The notes under the pieces were generated by a model. That model ran no database searches and had not been told where the DNA came from. It was given only the letters and a program-made list of their open reading frames with translations. This document shows positions 34,955-43,037 of a stretch of 64,000 bases of DNA, piece by piece. Each line of letters opens with the position of its first letter. The stretch's first letter is position 1. The position numbers were made by a program, and so were the translations under genes. Origin of the DNA: Formosimonas limnophila (GTDB lineage Bacteria; Pseudomonadota; Gammaproteobacteria; Burkholderiales; Burkholderiaceae); assembly GCF_014652675.1 (NCBI RefSeq), contig NZ_BMZG01000003.1:109240-173239 (forward strand), written 5' to 3'.

Positions 34955-35079
34955 AAACAGACAAATGTGGTGTGAATAATTTTATTTAAGTTTTGTGGCT
35001 TTCCGCTCAAAACTTCTAACTAAAAGACAAAAAAACAGTGGGTTTCTACTTTTTTTGATGAATAAACAGGAGCAATAAA

Positions 35080-36195
35080 ATGGCAACGGTACAACTCAAA
35101 AGCATTGCAAAAAAGTACACAGAAAACTACGCAGTTAAAGGCGTGGACATCGACATCAAAGACGGTGAATTCGTCGTTTTGGTTGGCCCGTCAGGTTGTG
35201 GCAAGACCACCACATTGCGCATGATTGCTGGGCTGGAAGAGATTTCTGAGGGCACTTTGTCGATTGATGGCGTGGTGGCGAATGATTTGTCGCCTGCTGA
35301 GCGTGGCATTGCAATGGTGTTTCAATCGTATGCGTTGTATCCGCATATGAGTGTGCGTGAAAACTTGGCATTTGGCTTGCGTCTGCAAAAAGTGCCGACG
35401 GACAAAATTGATGCGGCTGTAAACAACGCTTCTAAAATTTTACACATTGAACATTTGCTTGACCGCAAGCCAAAAGCCTTGTCGGGTGGCCAACGTCAGC
35501 GTGTGGCGATTGGCCGTGCGATTACGCGGACACCGAAAGTATTTTTGTTTGATGAGCCGTTATCAAATTTGGACGCGGCTTTGCGTGTGCAAATGCGTAT
35601 TGAGTTTGCGCGCCTGCACCAAGATTTGCAAGCAACGATGATTTATGTGACGCATGACCAAATCGAAGCGATGACCTTGGCAGATAGAATTGTGGTGTTC
35701 TCGGAAGGCAAAGTTGAACAAATCGGTACACCTTTGCAGTTGTACCATCAACCGAATAATTTGTTTGTCGCAGGCTTCATTGGTTCACCGAAAATGAATT
35801 TGCTGCCAGCTATTGTTGAGTCAGCCGATGCTCAAAACGCCAAAGTGCGCATGACCGATGGTTCCTCCATCACAGTTGCTTGCGATGGCTCAGGCCTTAA
35901 AACTGGCGAAAAGGTGACTTTGGGGCTGCGTCCTGAACACTTGAGTGTACAATCTTCGGCACAAGATTTTGGTGTCACTGTCAGTTTGTGTGAGCAAATG
36001 GGCGATTCAACCATGGTGTACGCTCAGTTGGTAGGTTTTGATAAACCAGTGGTGGTGCGCGTGGCTGATGTGTTCCGTGTGGAACAAAACCATGCCTTAC
36101 GCATTGGTGTCAATCCACAGTTGGCGTATTTGTTCGACGCAAATGGCATGGCTGTGCCACGACATTTATCTGAAATTCACGCCCAGTACGTCTAA
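35080..36195 (+). CDS. smoK: Sugar-alcohol ABC transporter ATP-binding protein (SmoK/MalK-like)
   Basis: 371-residue ATPase of the MalK/UgpC group. Walker A GPSGCGKTT (about 38-46), signature LSGGQRQRVAIGRAI (about 134-148), Walker B VFLFDEPLSNLD, H-loop YVTHDQIEAMTLADRI. The C-terminal ~130 residues form MalK-type TOBE folds (FIGSPKMNLLPA, LRPEHLSV). It energises the SmoF/SmoG channel. The 125-bp gap after the HAD gene is AT-rich, with CAGGAGC before the start. Confidence 0.94.
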   Translation: MATVQLKSIAKKYTENYAVKGVDIDIKDGEFVVLVGPSGCGKTTTLRMIAGLEEISEGTLSIDGVVANDLSPAERGIAMVFQSYALYPHMSVRENLAFGLRLQKVPTDKIDAAVNNASKILHIEHLLDRKPKALSGGQRQRVAIGRAITRTPKVFLFDEPLSNLDAALRVQMRIEFARLHQDLQATMIYVTHDQIEAMTLADRIVVFSEGKVEQIGTPLQLYHQPNNLFVAGFIGSPKMNLLPAIVESADAQNAKVRMTDGSSITVACDGSGLKTGEKVTLGLRPEHLSVQSSAQDFGVTVSLCEQMGDSTMVYAQLVGFDKPVVVRVADVFRVEQNHALRIGVNPQLAYLFDANGMAVPRHLSEIHAQYV

Positions 36196-36239
36196 TTTGA
36201 ACTGGGCGGACGATGGGTCCCCCAGTTTAGGAGAGAGGT

Positions 36240-37184
36240 ATGGATGATGGCAAACAGGACTTGCAAGCGCAGATTGCTTGGCTGTACTACATCGGCAATC
36301 TGACGCAGCAAGACATTGCAAAAAAAGTGGGTATGTCACGCCCGACGGTGCAGCGATTTTTAAATCTTGCCATCGAGAGTGGCATTGTTCAGGTCAAGAT
36401 TGACCACACCGCCACGGTGTGTATGGACTTGGCCAAGCAGTTGAAGAAAAAATTTGGTTTGAGCGAGTGTGAAGTCGCTCCAGTAGATGATGTGACGGTG
36501 GCGCAGGTTGATCGGCTGATTGCCATGACCTCTGGGCGATTTTTGGAGCAGGCTCTTCGCACGCCGAATATCAAAGGCATTGCCTTAGGAACTGGGCGTG
36601 CAATTCGCGCGATGTGTCAGGGTGTCACACGCCATCACTTGGATGATTTTAAAGTGGTTTCATTGGCGGGGACTGTGGCATCGGATGGCTCGTTCAACCG
36701 CTATGACGCGAGTCTGAGCTTGGCGGACAAAACGGATGGTAAATACTATATTTTGTCCATCCCTTTGTTTGCTGAAGATGAGCAAGACCGCGCTTACTGG
36801 TATGCATCACGCACGTACACGCGACAGCTCGCCAATTATGTCGAGTGTCATCTCGCGCTGATTGGCGTGGGCTGGGTGGGGCGTAATTGTTCGCTGGTAC
36901 AAGATGGTTTTGTGACCAATGATGCGATGGATGAGTTGGTGGCTCAAGGTGCGGTGTGTGATGTGTTGGGTTGGGTACTTGATGCAGATGGGCAACCCAT
37001 CGGACATGGCATCAATCATCGTGTGACCAGCTTCAAACAAACGATTTTGAAGCAGCGTCCAGTGATTGGTGTGGCTGGCGGTGAGCGAAAGCACGCAGCG
37101 ATTCATGCCGCACTCAAGGGCGGGTGGCTCAATGGTTTGGTTACGGATCAGCGCACAGCAGAATATTTATTGAATCAAACCTAA
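36240..37184 (+). CDS. SorC-family sugar-binding transcriptional regulator
   Basis: 314-residue regulator. N-terminal helix-turn-helix: QIAWLYYIGNLTQQDIAKKVGMSRPTVQRFLNLAIESGIVQVKI (about 10-53). The C-terminal SorC sugar-binding domain has IALGTGRAIRAMC, VVSLAGTVASDGSFNRYDA, ALIGVGW and GVAGGERKHAAIHAALKGGWLNGLVTD, the usual end of the family. It probably senses the transported polyol or its phosphate and controls the operon; TTTACATTTGTAAA upstream of smoE is a candidate site. Ribosome site GGAGAGAGGT. Confidence 0.92.
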   Translation: MDDGKQDLQAQIAWLYYIGNLTQQDIAKKVGMSRPTVQRFLNLAIESGIVQVKIDHTATVCMDLAKQLKKKFGLSECEVAPVDDVTVAQVDRLIAMTSGRFLEQALRTPNIKGIALGTGRAIRAMCQGVTRHHLDDFKVVSLAGTVASDGSFNRYDASLSLADKTDGKYYILSIPLFAEDEQDRAYWYASRTYTRQLANYVECHLALIGVGWVGRNCSLVQDGFVTNDAMDELVAQGAVCDVLGWVLDADGQPIGHGINHRVTSFKQTILKQRPVIGVAGGERKHAAIHAALKGGWLNGLVTDQRTAEYLLNQT

Positions 37185-37232
37185 CGGGGGCAGATGGCAT
37201 TGCCCTCGACGAAAAAGAGAAGAGGGCAATCT

Positions 37233-38636
37233 ATGAACCACGGTATTACTCCCAACACCAATGTGATGTTGCATTTGGGCTTAGGCTCATTTCATCGCGC
37301 GCATCAAGCGGTATATGTTCAGGCCTTGATTGACAGTGGTGATGACTCATGGGCACTGGCGGGCGGTAATCTGCGCGCTGATATGCTTGATGTCATTGAG
37401 GCTCTGCAACAACAAAATGGTCAATACACTTTAGAAACCGTCGCGCCCAATGGTGAGCGTTTTTACAAAACCATCAGCGCGATTCGTCAAATCATCCCAT
37501 TTGATGAACAACTGAGCGGCTTGGTCGATCTCGGCTCATCAATGCAGACTAAAATTATTTCATTTACTGTCACTGAAGCGGGTTACTACCTCACCGATAA
37601 AGATGAGCTCGACTTAACCTTTGCAGATTTACATGCCGACTTAGAGCGTGTGAAAAGCGGCGCAGTGGGCTACTCCATCTACGGTGCACTCGTCACTATC
37701 CTCAAACCCCGAATGGCAAACAATGCTGGCCCAGTGACCCTGCTCAACTGCGATAACCTGCGCCACAATGGCAAGCGGTTCCGTAAAGGTTTACTGCAAT
37801 TCATTGACTTGCTGGGTGACACTGCACTCAAATCATGGGTAGAGGCCAATACCACCAGTCCGAATGACATGGTTGACCGCATCACGCCGCGCCCGACACC
37901 TGCCGTACGAGAGTCTGTCAAGGCTGCCACAGGCATTGATGACCCAGCCGCACTGATGGGTGAGACATTCATTCAGTGGGTGATTGAGGATAACTTTATC
38001 GCTGGGCGTCCTGCATGGGAAAAAGTCGGTGTTGAAATGGTCGAATCCGTCACGCCATATGAAGAAGCCAAAATTCGCATCCTCAACGCCAGTCACAGCT
38101 GCATTGCATGGGCAGGTACATTGCGCGGGTACACCTACATTCATGAAGGCACGCTTGATCCTGAGATTCGTCAGCTTGCATTCGACTATGTGACCAACGA
38201 TGTGATGCCATGCCTCACGCCGAGTCCATTGGACTTGGCTGCGTACCGAGATGTCGTACTTGACCGTTTTTCTAACGAAGCCATTCGTGACACCAACCAA
38301 CGTGTGGCGATGGATGGGTTCTCAAAAATCCCAGGCTACATCGCACCAACATTCCGTGACTGCATCGCGCAAGGCAAGTCTTTTGACGATGTGGCAGTAT
38401 TGCCCGCTTTATTTCTCACGTATTTGCAACGCTGGCACCGTGGCCAAATTGCTTACGAGTACCAAGATCAAGCGATGAATCAAGCTGCTGCACATGCAAT
38501 TTGTGAATCTGATGACGTCGTTGCTGCGTTTTGTGCCGATGCCACGCTTTGGGGCTCTTTGGCCAACGAACCCGCATTGGTGGATGCCGTCCGCCGTGCT
38601 TATGGCAAAGTACAACGCTTTAATACAGCGAGTTAA
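37233..38636 (+). CDS. Mannitol dehydrogenase family oxidoreductase
   Basis: 467-residue NAD-dependent polyol 2-dehydrogenase (long-chain MDH family), oxidising mannitol or arabitol-type polyols to ketoses. N-terminal LHLGLGSFHRAHQAVYVQALI binds NAD(H); the substrate domain has PNDMVDRITPRPTP, FIQWVIEDNFIAGRPAWEKVGVEMVESVTPYEEAKIRILNASHSCIAWAG and DGFSKIPGYIAPT. I started at the ATG at 37233; upstream in-frame codons add a charged leader with no family likeness. It follows the regulator by 48 bp. Confidence 0.92.
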   Translation: MNHGITPNTNVMLHLGLGSFHRAHQAVYVQALIDSGDDSWALAGGNLRADMLDVIEALQQQNGQYTLETVAPNGERFYKTISAIRQIIPFDEQLSGLVDLGSSMQTKIISFTVTEAGYYLTDKDELDLTFADLHADLERVKSGAVGYSIYGALVTILKPRMANNAGPVTLLNCDNLRHNGKRFRKGLLQFIDLLGDTALKSWVEANTTSPNDMVDRITPRPTPAVRESVKAATGIDDPAALMGETFIQWVIEDNFIAGRPAWEKVGVEMVESVTPYEEAKIRILNASHSCIAWAGTLRGYTYIHEGTLDPEIRQLAFDYVTNDVMPCLTPSPLDLAAYRDVVLDRFSNEAIRDTNQRVAMDGFSKIPGYIAPTFRDCIAQGKSFDDVAVLPALFLTYLQRWHRGQIAYEYQDQAMNQAAAHAICESDDVVAAFCADATLWGSLANEPALVDAVRRAYGKVQRFNTAS

Positions 38637-38768
38637 GTGGTTTTCTTTATTGATTGGTTAATCATTCGAGATTGAGTGGGCGTTAGGCGGCATGGTGCCG
38701 CCTTTGTCCTTTTGACATTGCTGGTTTGCTTCGGCATTGTCTGTGTTGAATAAATTAAGGGAGTCATC

Positions 38769-39548
38769 ATGAAATTGCAGGGAAAACATGCCATTCTTAC
38801 AGGCGCAGCAGGTGGTATCGGTCTGGCCGTGGCTCAGGCTTACTTACATGAAGGCGCAAAATGCACGATTTTAGACATCAACGAGCAAGCCCCTGATGAA
38901 TTAAAATCAATCATGGCGCAATACCCCAATCAATTGGTTTATCAGAGAGCTGATGTGACAAAAACCAGTGAGCTACCCCATGTTGTGTCTCGGGCTGAGG
39001 GCATATTTGGCCCCGTGCATATTTTATTTAACAACGCTGCCGTATTTGACCTCGCGCCATTACTTGAGTCAACTGAAGCCAGTTATGACAAATTATTCAG
39101 TGTGAATGTCAAAGGCATGTTTTTCATGATGCAAGCCGTTCTGGCCAGCATGGTCAAAAATCAAATCAAAGGAGCCGTGATTAATATGTGCTCCCAAGCA
39201 GGTCGTCGCGGTGAGGCATTGGTGTCGCACTACTGTGCCACCAAAGCGGCTGTACTGAGTTATACCCAGTCGGCGGCATTGGCGATGGCTGAGCACCATA
39301 TTCGTGTGAATGGCATTGCACCGGGTGTCATTGATACGCCAATGTGGGTGCATGTGGATGCCATGTTTGCCAAATACGAAAACTTAGCCATAGGTGAGAA
39401 GAAAAAACAAGTTGGTCTTGCTGTGCCGTTGGGGTACATGGGAACGCCGTCTGATATTGTGGGTGCAGCAGTGTTTCTTGCTTCAGATGACTCCTCGTAT
39501 ATTACTGCGCAAACACTGAATGTGGATGGTGGAAGTGTGATGAGCTGA
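38769..39548 (+). CDS. smoS: Short-chain dehydrogenase, sorbitol/L-iditol 2-dehydrogenase type (SmoS-like)
   Basis: 259-residue classical SDR: TGAAGGIG at 11-18, NNAA at 88-91, catalytic S142, Y155 and K159 (HYCATK). It closely resembles sorbitol dehydrogenases of smo/pol operons, oxidising D-glucitol to D-fructose with NAD. Last gene of the operon, 132 bp after the mannitol dehydrogenase and closed by a strong terminator. Substrate assignment is by context and resemblance. Confidence 0.88.
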   Translation: MKLQGKHAILTGAAGGIGLAVAQAYLHEGAKCTILDINEQAPDELKSIMAQYPNQLVYQRADVTKTSELPHVVSRAEGIFGPVHILFNNAAVFDLAPLLESTEASYDKLFSVNVKGMFFMMQAVLASMVKNQIKGAVINMCSQAGRRGEALVSHYCATKAAVLSYTQSAALAMAEHHIRVNGIAPGVIDTPMWVHVDAMFAKYENLAIGEKKKQVGLAVPLGYMGTPSDIVGAAVFLASDDSSYITAQTLNVDGGSVMS

Positions 39549-39576
39549 TGGTGGAGACGCTGTATTTAGCTTGATG

Positions 39577-39606
39577 AAAAAAGACGCGATGTTTCGCGTC
39601 TTTTTT
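39577..39606 (+). terminator. Intrinsic terminator of the sugar-alcohol operon
   Basis: AAAAAAGACGCGA / TCGCGTCTTTTTT, 13-bp perfect stem, loop TGTT. Bidirectional form; it can also serve the convergent MBL-rhodanese gene. Confidence 0.9.
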
Positions 39607-39687
39607 GTTTGGGAACCAACCCCACGCAACAGCTGCATGGCGTAGCGACATTTGATTTCAGGTGTCTGACGGTAATGCCGTTTGGTT

Positions 39688-40794
39688 TTACTTTTGCCTC
39701 CAGGGTAGTTTGGCCACTTGCCAACCATTGATGTTGCCCCGATGAGCATTGTCATCCAATTCCCCTTCAAATCCACCGATAATGTTGTAGGCTGTGTATC
39801 CCAGCACTGTCGCCCGCCGTGCTGCTGCGATGGCTCGCACACCGCCACGGCAGAAAAAAATCAGTGTTGTTGATTTTGGTGTGCTTTTTAGCAGCTCGTC
39901 CTCAAATTTAGGGTTGATAGCCATGTCTGGCCATTCTTGCCATGCAATAAATGGTGCATCAGGAATGAAGCCAACCCATTCGCGCTCCGCTTGTGTCCTG
40001 ACATCAATTAATTGTGCACTGCCTTGTGTCCACCATTGATAGGCAGTTCTTGGGCTGATGTCGCCTGCGTAGCCTTCTGGAGCATTAACTATTTGTGAGC
40101 CGCCTGCGTCATGTCGAATACCCAAGTGTAAATTAGCAGGGACGGCTTCATTAATTAATCTTGGCTTGGGTAGATTTAAGTCGTCCATGATGGTAATAAA
40201 TTCAGCCGCTGTTTTGCCAGCAAGGCGAGGGTTGTGCGCTTTTTCTTGTCCGATACTTGAGTGTGTTGCGCCTTTATAGTCGTGTCCAGGATAGACCACC
40301 GTGTCATCTGGCAGCGTAAATAATTTTTCGGTGATGCTCCGATATAAATCTATGGCACTGCCTGATTGAAAATCCGTTCGGCCACAACCATTGATGAGCA
40401 AAGTATCGCCTGTGAATGCACAGTTGCGCCAAACAAAACTCATGCTGCCTGCTGTATGTCCGGGGGTGTGAAGTGCTGTGAGTTTTTCTTGACCAAATGA
40501 CAAGGTGTCTTTATCTGATAATTGTACGGTTGCTGAGCGGATGTGGCAGTGCTCGGGAGCGGCTGTTTTTGCACCCGTGTGCTCTGCTAAGCGCCATGCA
40601 CTGGTGACATGGTCTGCATGGGCGTGTGTTTCGATGATCCAAATTAACTTAAGCTGGTGCTCTTTCAAAACATTTAAGTCCCGCTCTAATTGGTCATCGA
40701 CAGGGTCGATGATGGCAGCCTCTCGATTTATTTCATCAAACAAAATGTAGGTATAAGTGCTTGATTGTGGATCAAATAACTGGATGGGATTCAT
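39688..40794 (-). CDS. MBL-fold persulfide dioxygenase with C-terminal rhodanese domain
   Basis: 368-residue two-domain protein. The metallo-beta-lactamase part has THAHADHV (H57, H59, D61, H62), TPGHTAGS and CAFTGDTLLINGCGRTDFQSGS with YPGHDYKG, as in ETHE1-type glutathione-persulfide dioxygenases. The rhodanese part has SAQLIDVRTQAEREWVGFIPDAPFI and the active loop FFCRGGVRA. Together the domains oxidise persulfide to sulfite and move sulfane sulfur. I started at the ATG at 40794. It is transcribed after the CsoR-type regulator, with YeeE/YedE genes divergent, forming a sulfide-response cluster. Confidence 0.9.
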   Translation of the reverse strand: MNPIQLFDPQSSTYTYILFDEINREAAIIDPVDDQLERDLNVLKEHQLKLIWIIETHAHADHVTSAWRLAEHTGAKTAAPEHCHIRSATVQLSDKDTLSFGQEKLTALHTPGHTAGSMSFVWRNCAFTGDTLLINGCGRTDFQSGSAIDLYRSITEKLFTLPDDTVVYPGHDYKGATHSSIGQEKAHNPRLAGKTAAEFITIMDDLNLPKPRLINEAVPANLHLGIRHDAGGSQIVNAPEGYAGDISPRTAYQWWTQGSAQLIDVRTQAEREWVGFIPDAPFIAWQEWPDMAINPKFEDELLKSTPKSTTLIFFCRGGVRAIAAARRATVLGYTAYNIIGGFEGELDDNAHRGNINGWQVAKLPWRQK

Positions 40795-40847
40795 GTTGCG
40801 CTCCATAGTAGGTTGTGGTGTATGAGAAAAGGGTGCTGTGAGCAACC

Positions 40848-41093
40848 TCAGGCGAACTTGGCCAACATGGCAGCTACTTTTTCAGCGGGCATATTTTCTT
40901 GCTCAATCATGCAGCCGACCATTGTGAAAAATGATTTGTCTAAAGCCTTGCGTGCAGCAGCCAGTTGTTGGGCGATTTTCTCGCAATCAGCTTCATCATC
41001 CAGCAGACGTTGTATGCCTCTTAGTTGTCCTTCAACACGTGCCAAGCGCACAATTAATGTTTTTTTCTTTTCTGGTTGAGTGAGTTTAGACAT
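40848..41093 (-). CDS. CsoR/FrmR-family metal- or persulfide-sensing repressor
   Basis: 81-residue helical repressor of the DUF156 (CsoR/RcnR/CstR) family. RLARVEGQLRGIQRLLDDEADCEKIAQQLAAARKALD (about 16-52) is the family core with Cys37. The second sensing region is atypical: FFTMVGCMIEQENM, with C61 one place before the position of the CsoR His and no Cys at the CstR position. Given its sulfur-metabolism neighbours it may sense persulfide or another thiol stress (inference). Start ATG at 41093; a candidate operator lies at 41135-41150. Confidence 0.88.
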   Translation of the reverse strand: MSKLTQPEKKKTLIVRLARVEGQLRGIQRLLDDEADCEKIAQQLAAARKALDKSFFTMVGCMIEQENMPAEKVAAMLAKFA

Positions 41094-41134
41094 GTTGTCT
41101 TTCGGAAAAATAGTTGGTTGTGGGTTGTTTTTAT

Positions 41135-41150
41135 ATACTCTATGGGGTAT
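41135..41150. promoter_or_regulatory. Candidate CsoR-type operator ATACTCTATGGGGTAT
   Basis: Imperfect inverted repeat ATACTC-TATG-GGGTAT with a G-rich half, the general style of CsoR/CstR operators, in the 102-bp divergent region between the regulator and the YeeE/YedE genes. Confidence 0.55.
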
Positions 41151-41195
41151 CCTAACACTGTTTAATTTTTGTGTCAAAATGATTTGGAGGTTTTT

Positions 41196-41609
41196 ATGTG
41201 GGTGACGAACGCTTGGTTGGGCGGTCTGTTGATTGGTTTAGCGAGTACACTGCTGTTGTTGGCATTGGGGCGCATTGCTGGCATCAGCGGTATCGTCAGT
41301 GGCATTTTAGTTCCAGCTAAGGATCGCATTTGGCGTGTCGGTTTTGTGCTGGGCTTGGTGTTGGGCGGGGCTGCTGCGATGTTGTTTTTTGGGGTTGCTC
41401 CTGTTTCATCTTCACCTTTGTATCTTTTTGCCTTGGCTGGCTTGTTGGTGGGGTTTGGTACTGTGATGGGAACGGGATGCACCAGCGGCCATGGTGTTTG
41501 TGGTTTAGCGCGCCGCTCTAAACGTTCTGCGGTGTCTGTGGCAATCTTTATGGCTGTTGGTATGATGACTGTGACACTCTTCACTTGGTTCAGAGGAGGT
41601 GTATCATGA
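41196..41609 (+). CDS. YeeE/YedE family membrane protein, first half (PmpA-like)
   Basis: 137-residue inner-membrane protein with four predicted helices. GRIAGISGIVSGIL (about 25-38) and GFGTVMGTGCTSGHGVCGLARRSKRS (about 88-113) are the YeeE/YedE (sulfur transport) motifs; the Cys in GTGCTSGHG is the conserved sulfur-handling residue. I started at the ATG at 41196 with TTTGGAGG as ribosome site. It overlaps the next gene by 4 bp; the two together equal one full YeeE/YedE. Confidence 0.9.
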   Translation: MWVTNAWLGGLLIGLASTLLLLALGRIAGISGIVSGILVPAKDRIWRVGFVLGLVLGGAAAMLFFGVAPVSSSPLYLFALAGLLVGFGTVMGTGCTSGHGVCGLARRSKRSAVSVAIFMAVGMMTVTLFTWFRGGVS

Positions 41610-42052
41610 GCTTGAGTATTTTGAGGTTTTTGGCCGCATTGGCGGCGGGAACCATCTTTGCATTTGGTTTGGTGCTCTCAGGCATGACAAATCCTGTTAA
41701 AGTAAAAGGTTTTTTGAATGCCGCTGGTTTGATTGACGAGGCGTATTTTGGTTCGTGGAATCCCAGCTTGATATTTGTCATGTGTGGCGCCTTGCTTGTG
41801 ACATTGCCTGCTTTTTTACTGCTACCTCGAATGAAAAAGCCATGGTTGGACTCCGTGTTTAATCTGCCCACGCGGACAGATATTGATAAAAATTTAATCA
41901 TTGGTGCTGTCTTATTTGGCTTGGGTTGGGGGTTGGCTGGGTATTGTCCTGGGCCAGCCTTGGCGGCTCTTTTGCTTGGTGGTCAAGGTGTTTTGTGTTT
42001 TGTGGTCATGATGCTTCTTGGTATGTGGTCTGCAAAGAAATTTTTAAGGTGA
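41606..42052 (+). CDS. YeeE/YedE family membrane protein, second half (PmpB-like)
   Basis: 148-residue inner-membrane protein with four or five predicted helices. Motifs: FGLVLSGMTNPVKVKGFLN (about 20-38), FDIAGLIDEAYFGSWNPSLIFVMCGAL-like LIDEAYFGSWNPSL, and GLGWGLAGYCPGPALAAL (about 110-127) with the second conserved Cys. It starts in the ATGA overlap with the first half, so the two subunits are translationally coupled, probably forming a thiosulfate/sulfur-compound channel. Confidence 0.9.
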   Translation: MSLSILRFLAALAAGTIFAFGLVLSGMTNPVKVKGFLNAAGLIDEAYFGSWNPSLIFVMCGALLVTLPAFLLLPRMKKPWLDSVFNLPTRTDIDKNLIIGAVLFGLGWGLAGYCPGPALAALLLGGQGVLCFVVMMLLGMWSAKKFLR

Positions 42053-42056
42053 TGAT

Positions 42057-42449
42057 ATGGACAAACAAGAAACTCAGAATTGGCTGACAACTGTCATGCA
42101 ACAACCCCATGGCAACATCACCGTTGTTCAGACACTGCGCAATGCTATTATGTCTGCCAGTGTCTTGGCCTCGGCTGCTTTGGTCGCTTTGATGGGCGTT
42201 TTGGCGACATCGGCTTCGTACAATTTTTGGTCGGTGACGGTGGCTGTTATCTGCTTGCTAACTAGTGGTTTTTTTTCGATGAATGCTATTTGGAGACTCA
42301 GTGCTTTGAGTTTTAGAATTCAGCAAAAAGATGGTTCAATCGGCAACAGTGCTCAGAATGTGGTTTCTGCTTTGCATGCTTTGAGGGCGGCTGCTGTTTT
42401 TCTATTTTTGTCTTTGTGTGCTGCTGCTGTCGGTGTTCTACTGCGTTGA
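42057..42449 (+). CDS. DUF599-like membrane protein
   Basis: 130-residue protein with three predicted helices (about 30-50, 55-75, 105-127). VVQTLRNAIMSASVLASAALVALMG near 22-46 resembles the start of DUF599 proteins, but the length is about half of the usual family. Function unknown. It begins 4 bp after the YeeE/YedE second half, so it belongs to that operon. Confidence 0.7.
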   Translation: MDKQETQNWLTTVMQQPHGNITVVQTLRNAIMSASVLASAALVALMGVLATSASYNFWSVTVAVICLLTSGFFSMNAIWRLSALSFRIQQKDGSIGNSAQNVVSALHALRAAAVFLFLSLCAAAVGVLLR

Positions 42450-42622
42450 TGAATCTACTGATTTTCAGAAGATGAGCCTTGATAAACTTAATAAGCCATC
42501 TTTCCACAATGCATCATGAAGTTTGGCTCGTTCAATAGCATAAACAAAACCGTAATATTATTGTGTAACGCTTTGCTATGTTGACCCCGAGCAGTTAAAC
42601 ACACAGGTCTTGAAAGAAAACC

Positions 42623-42928
42623 ATGAAAAATCACAACGACATTGCCAATGAATTGCTTGGTGCTTCTTATGATAGTATGGATGAGCGCACACAAAATGTG
42701 GCACGTCATGTGACAAAACGTCAGCATATTACAAAAAACCTCAGTCAAGAGCTGGATGGGCAAGCGTCATTTGGTCAGAGAGCCGCTGACGCAGTTGCCA
42801 GCTGGATGTTCATCTGCATGTTTGTATCTGTAATGGTCGCTTGGGTGATTCTCAACTCGGTGGTTCTGAGTCAGCGCAATGCGGCATTTGACCCTTATAT
42901 ACTGCTTAATTTGTTTTTGTCCATTTAG
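42623..42928 (+). pseudogene. DUF1003 membrane protein, truncated at the 3' end
   Basis: 101 residues. QASFGQRAADAVASWMFICMFVSVMVAWVILNSVVLSQRNAAFDPYILLNLFLS is the first half of a DUF1003 domain (first helix, NS...FDPYILLNL). Normal members continue into a second helix with ALQAPIIMMSQNRQ; here a TAG stop follows LFLSI directly and no frame downstream restores that helix. I therefore call it 3'-truncated and probably non-functional, though a short expressed product cannot be excluded. Confidence 0.65.
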
Positions 42929-42959
42929 AAGTACTTTCAGGACAAAGTCAGAAAAATAA

Positions 42960-42989
42960 TTAAAGGCCTCACGCGTTTGTAAGGCCTTT
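42960..42989 (-). terminator. Terminator of the cfa-type operon
   Basis: AAAGGCCT / AGGCCTTT (42962-42969, 42982-42989) with a 12-base loop; on the minus strand it is followed by TAATTATTTTT. It lies after the stop of the cyclopropane-synthase-like gene. Confidence 0.65.
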
Positions 42990-43037
42990 GCTTGGTGAAC
43001 GTTTCTACTACACAAAAATGATGGCATTTCAGACTAC

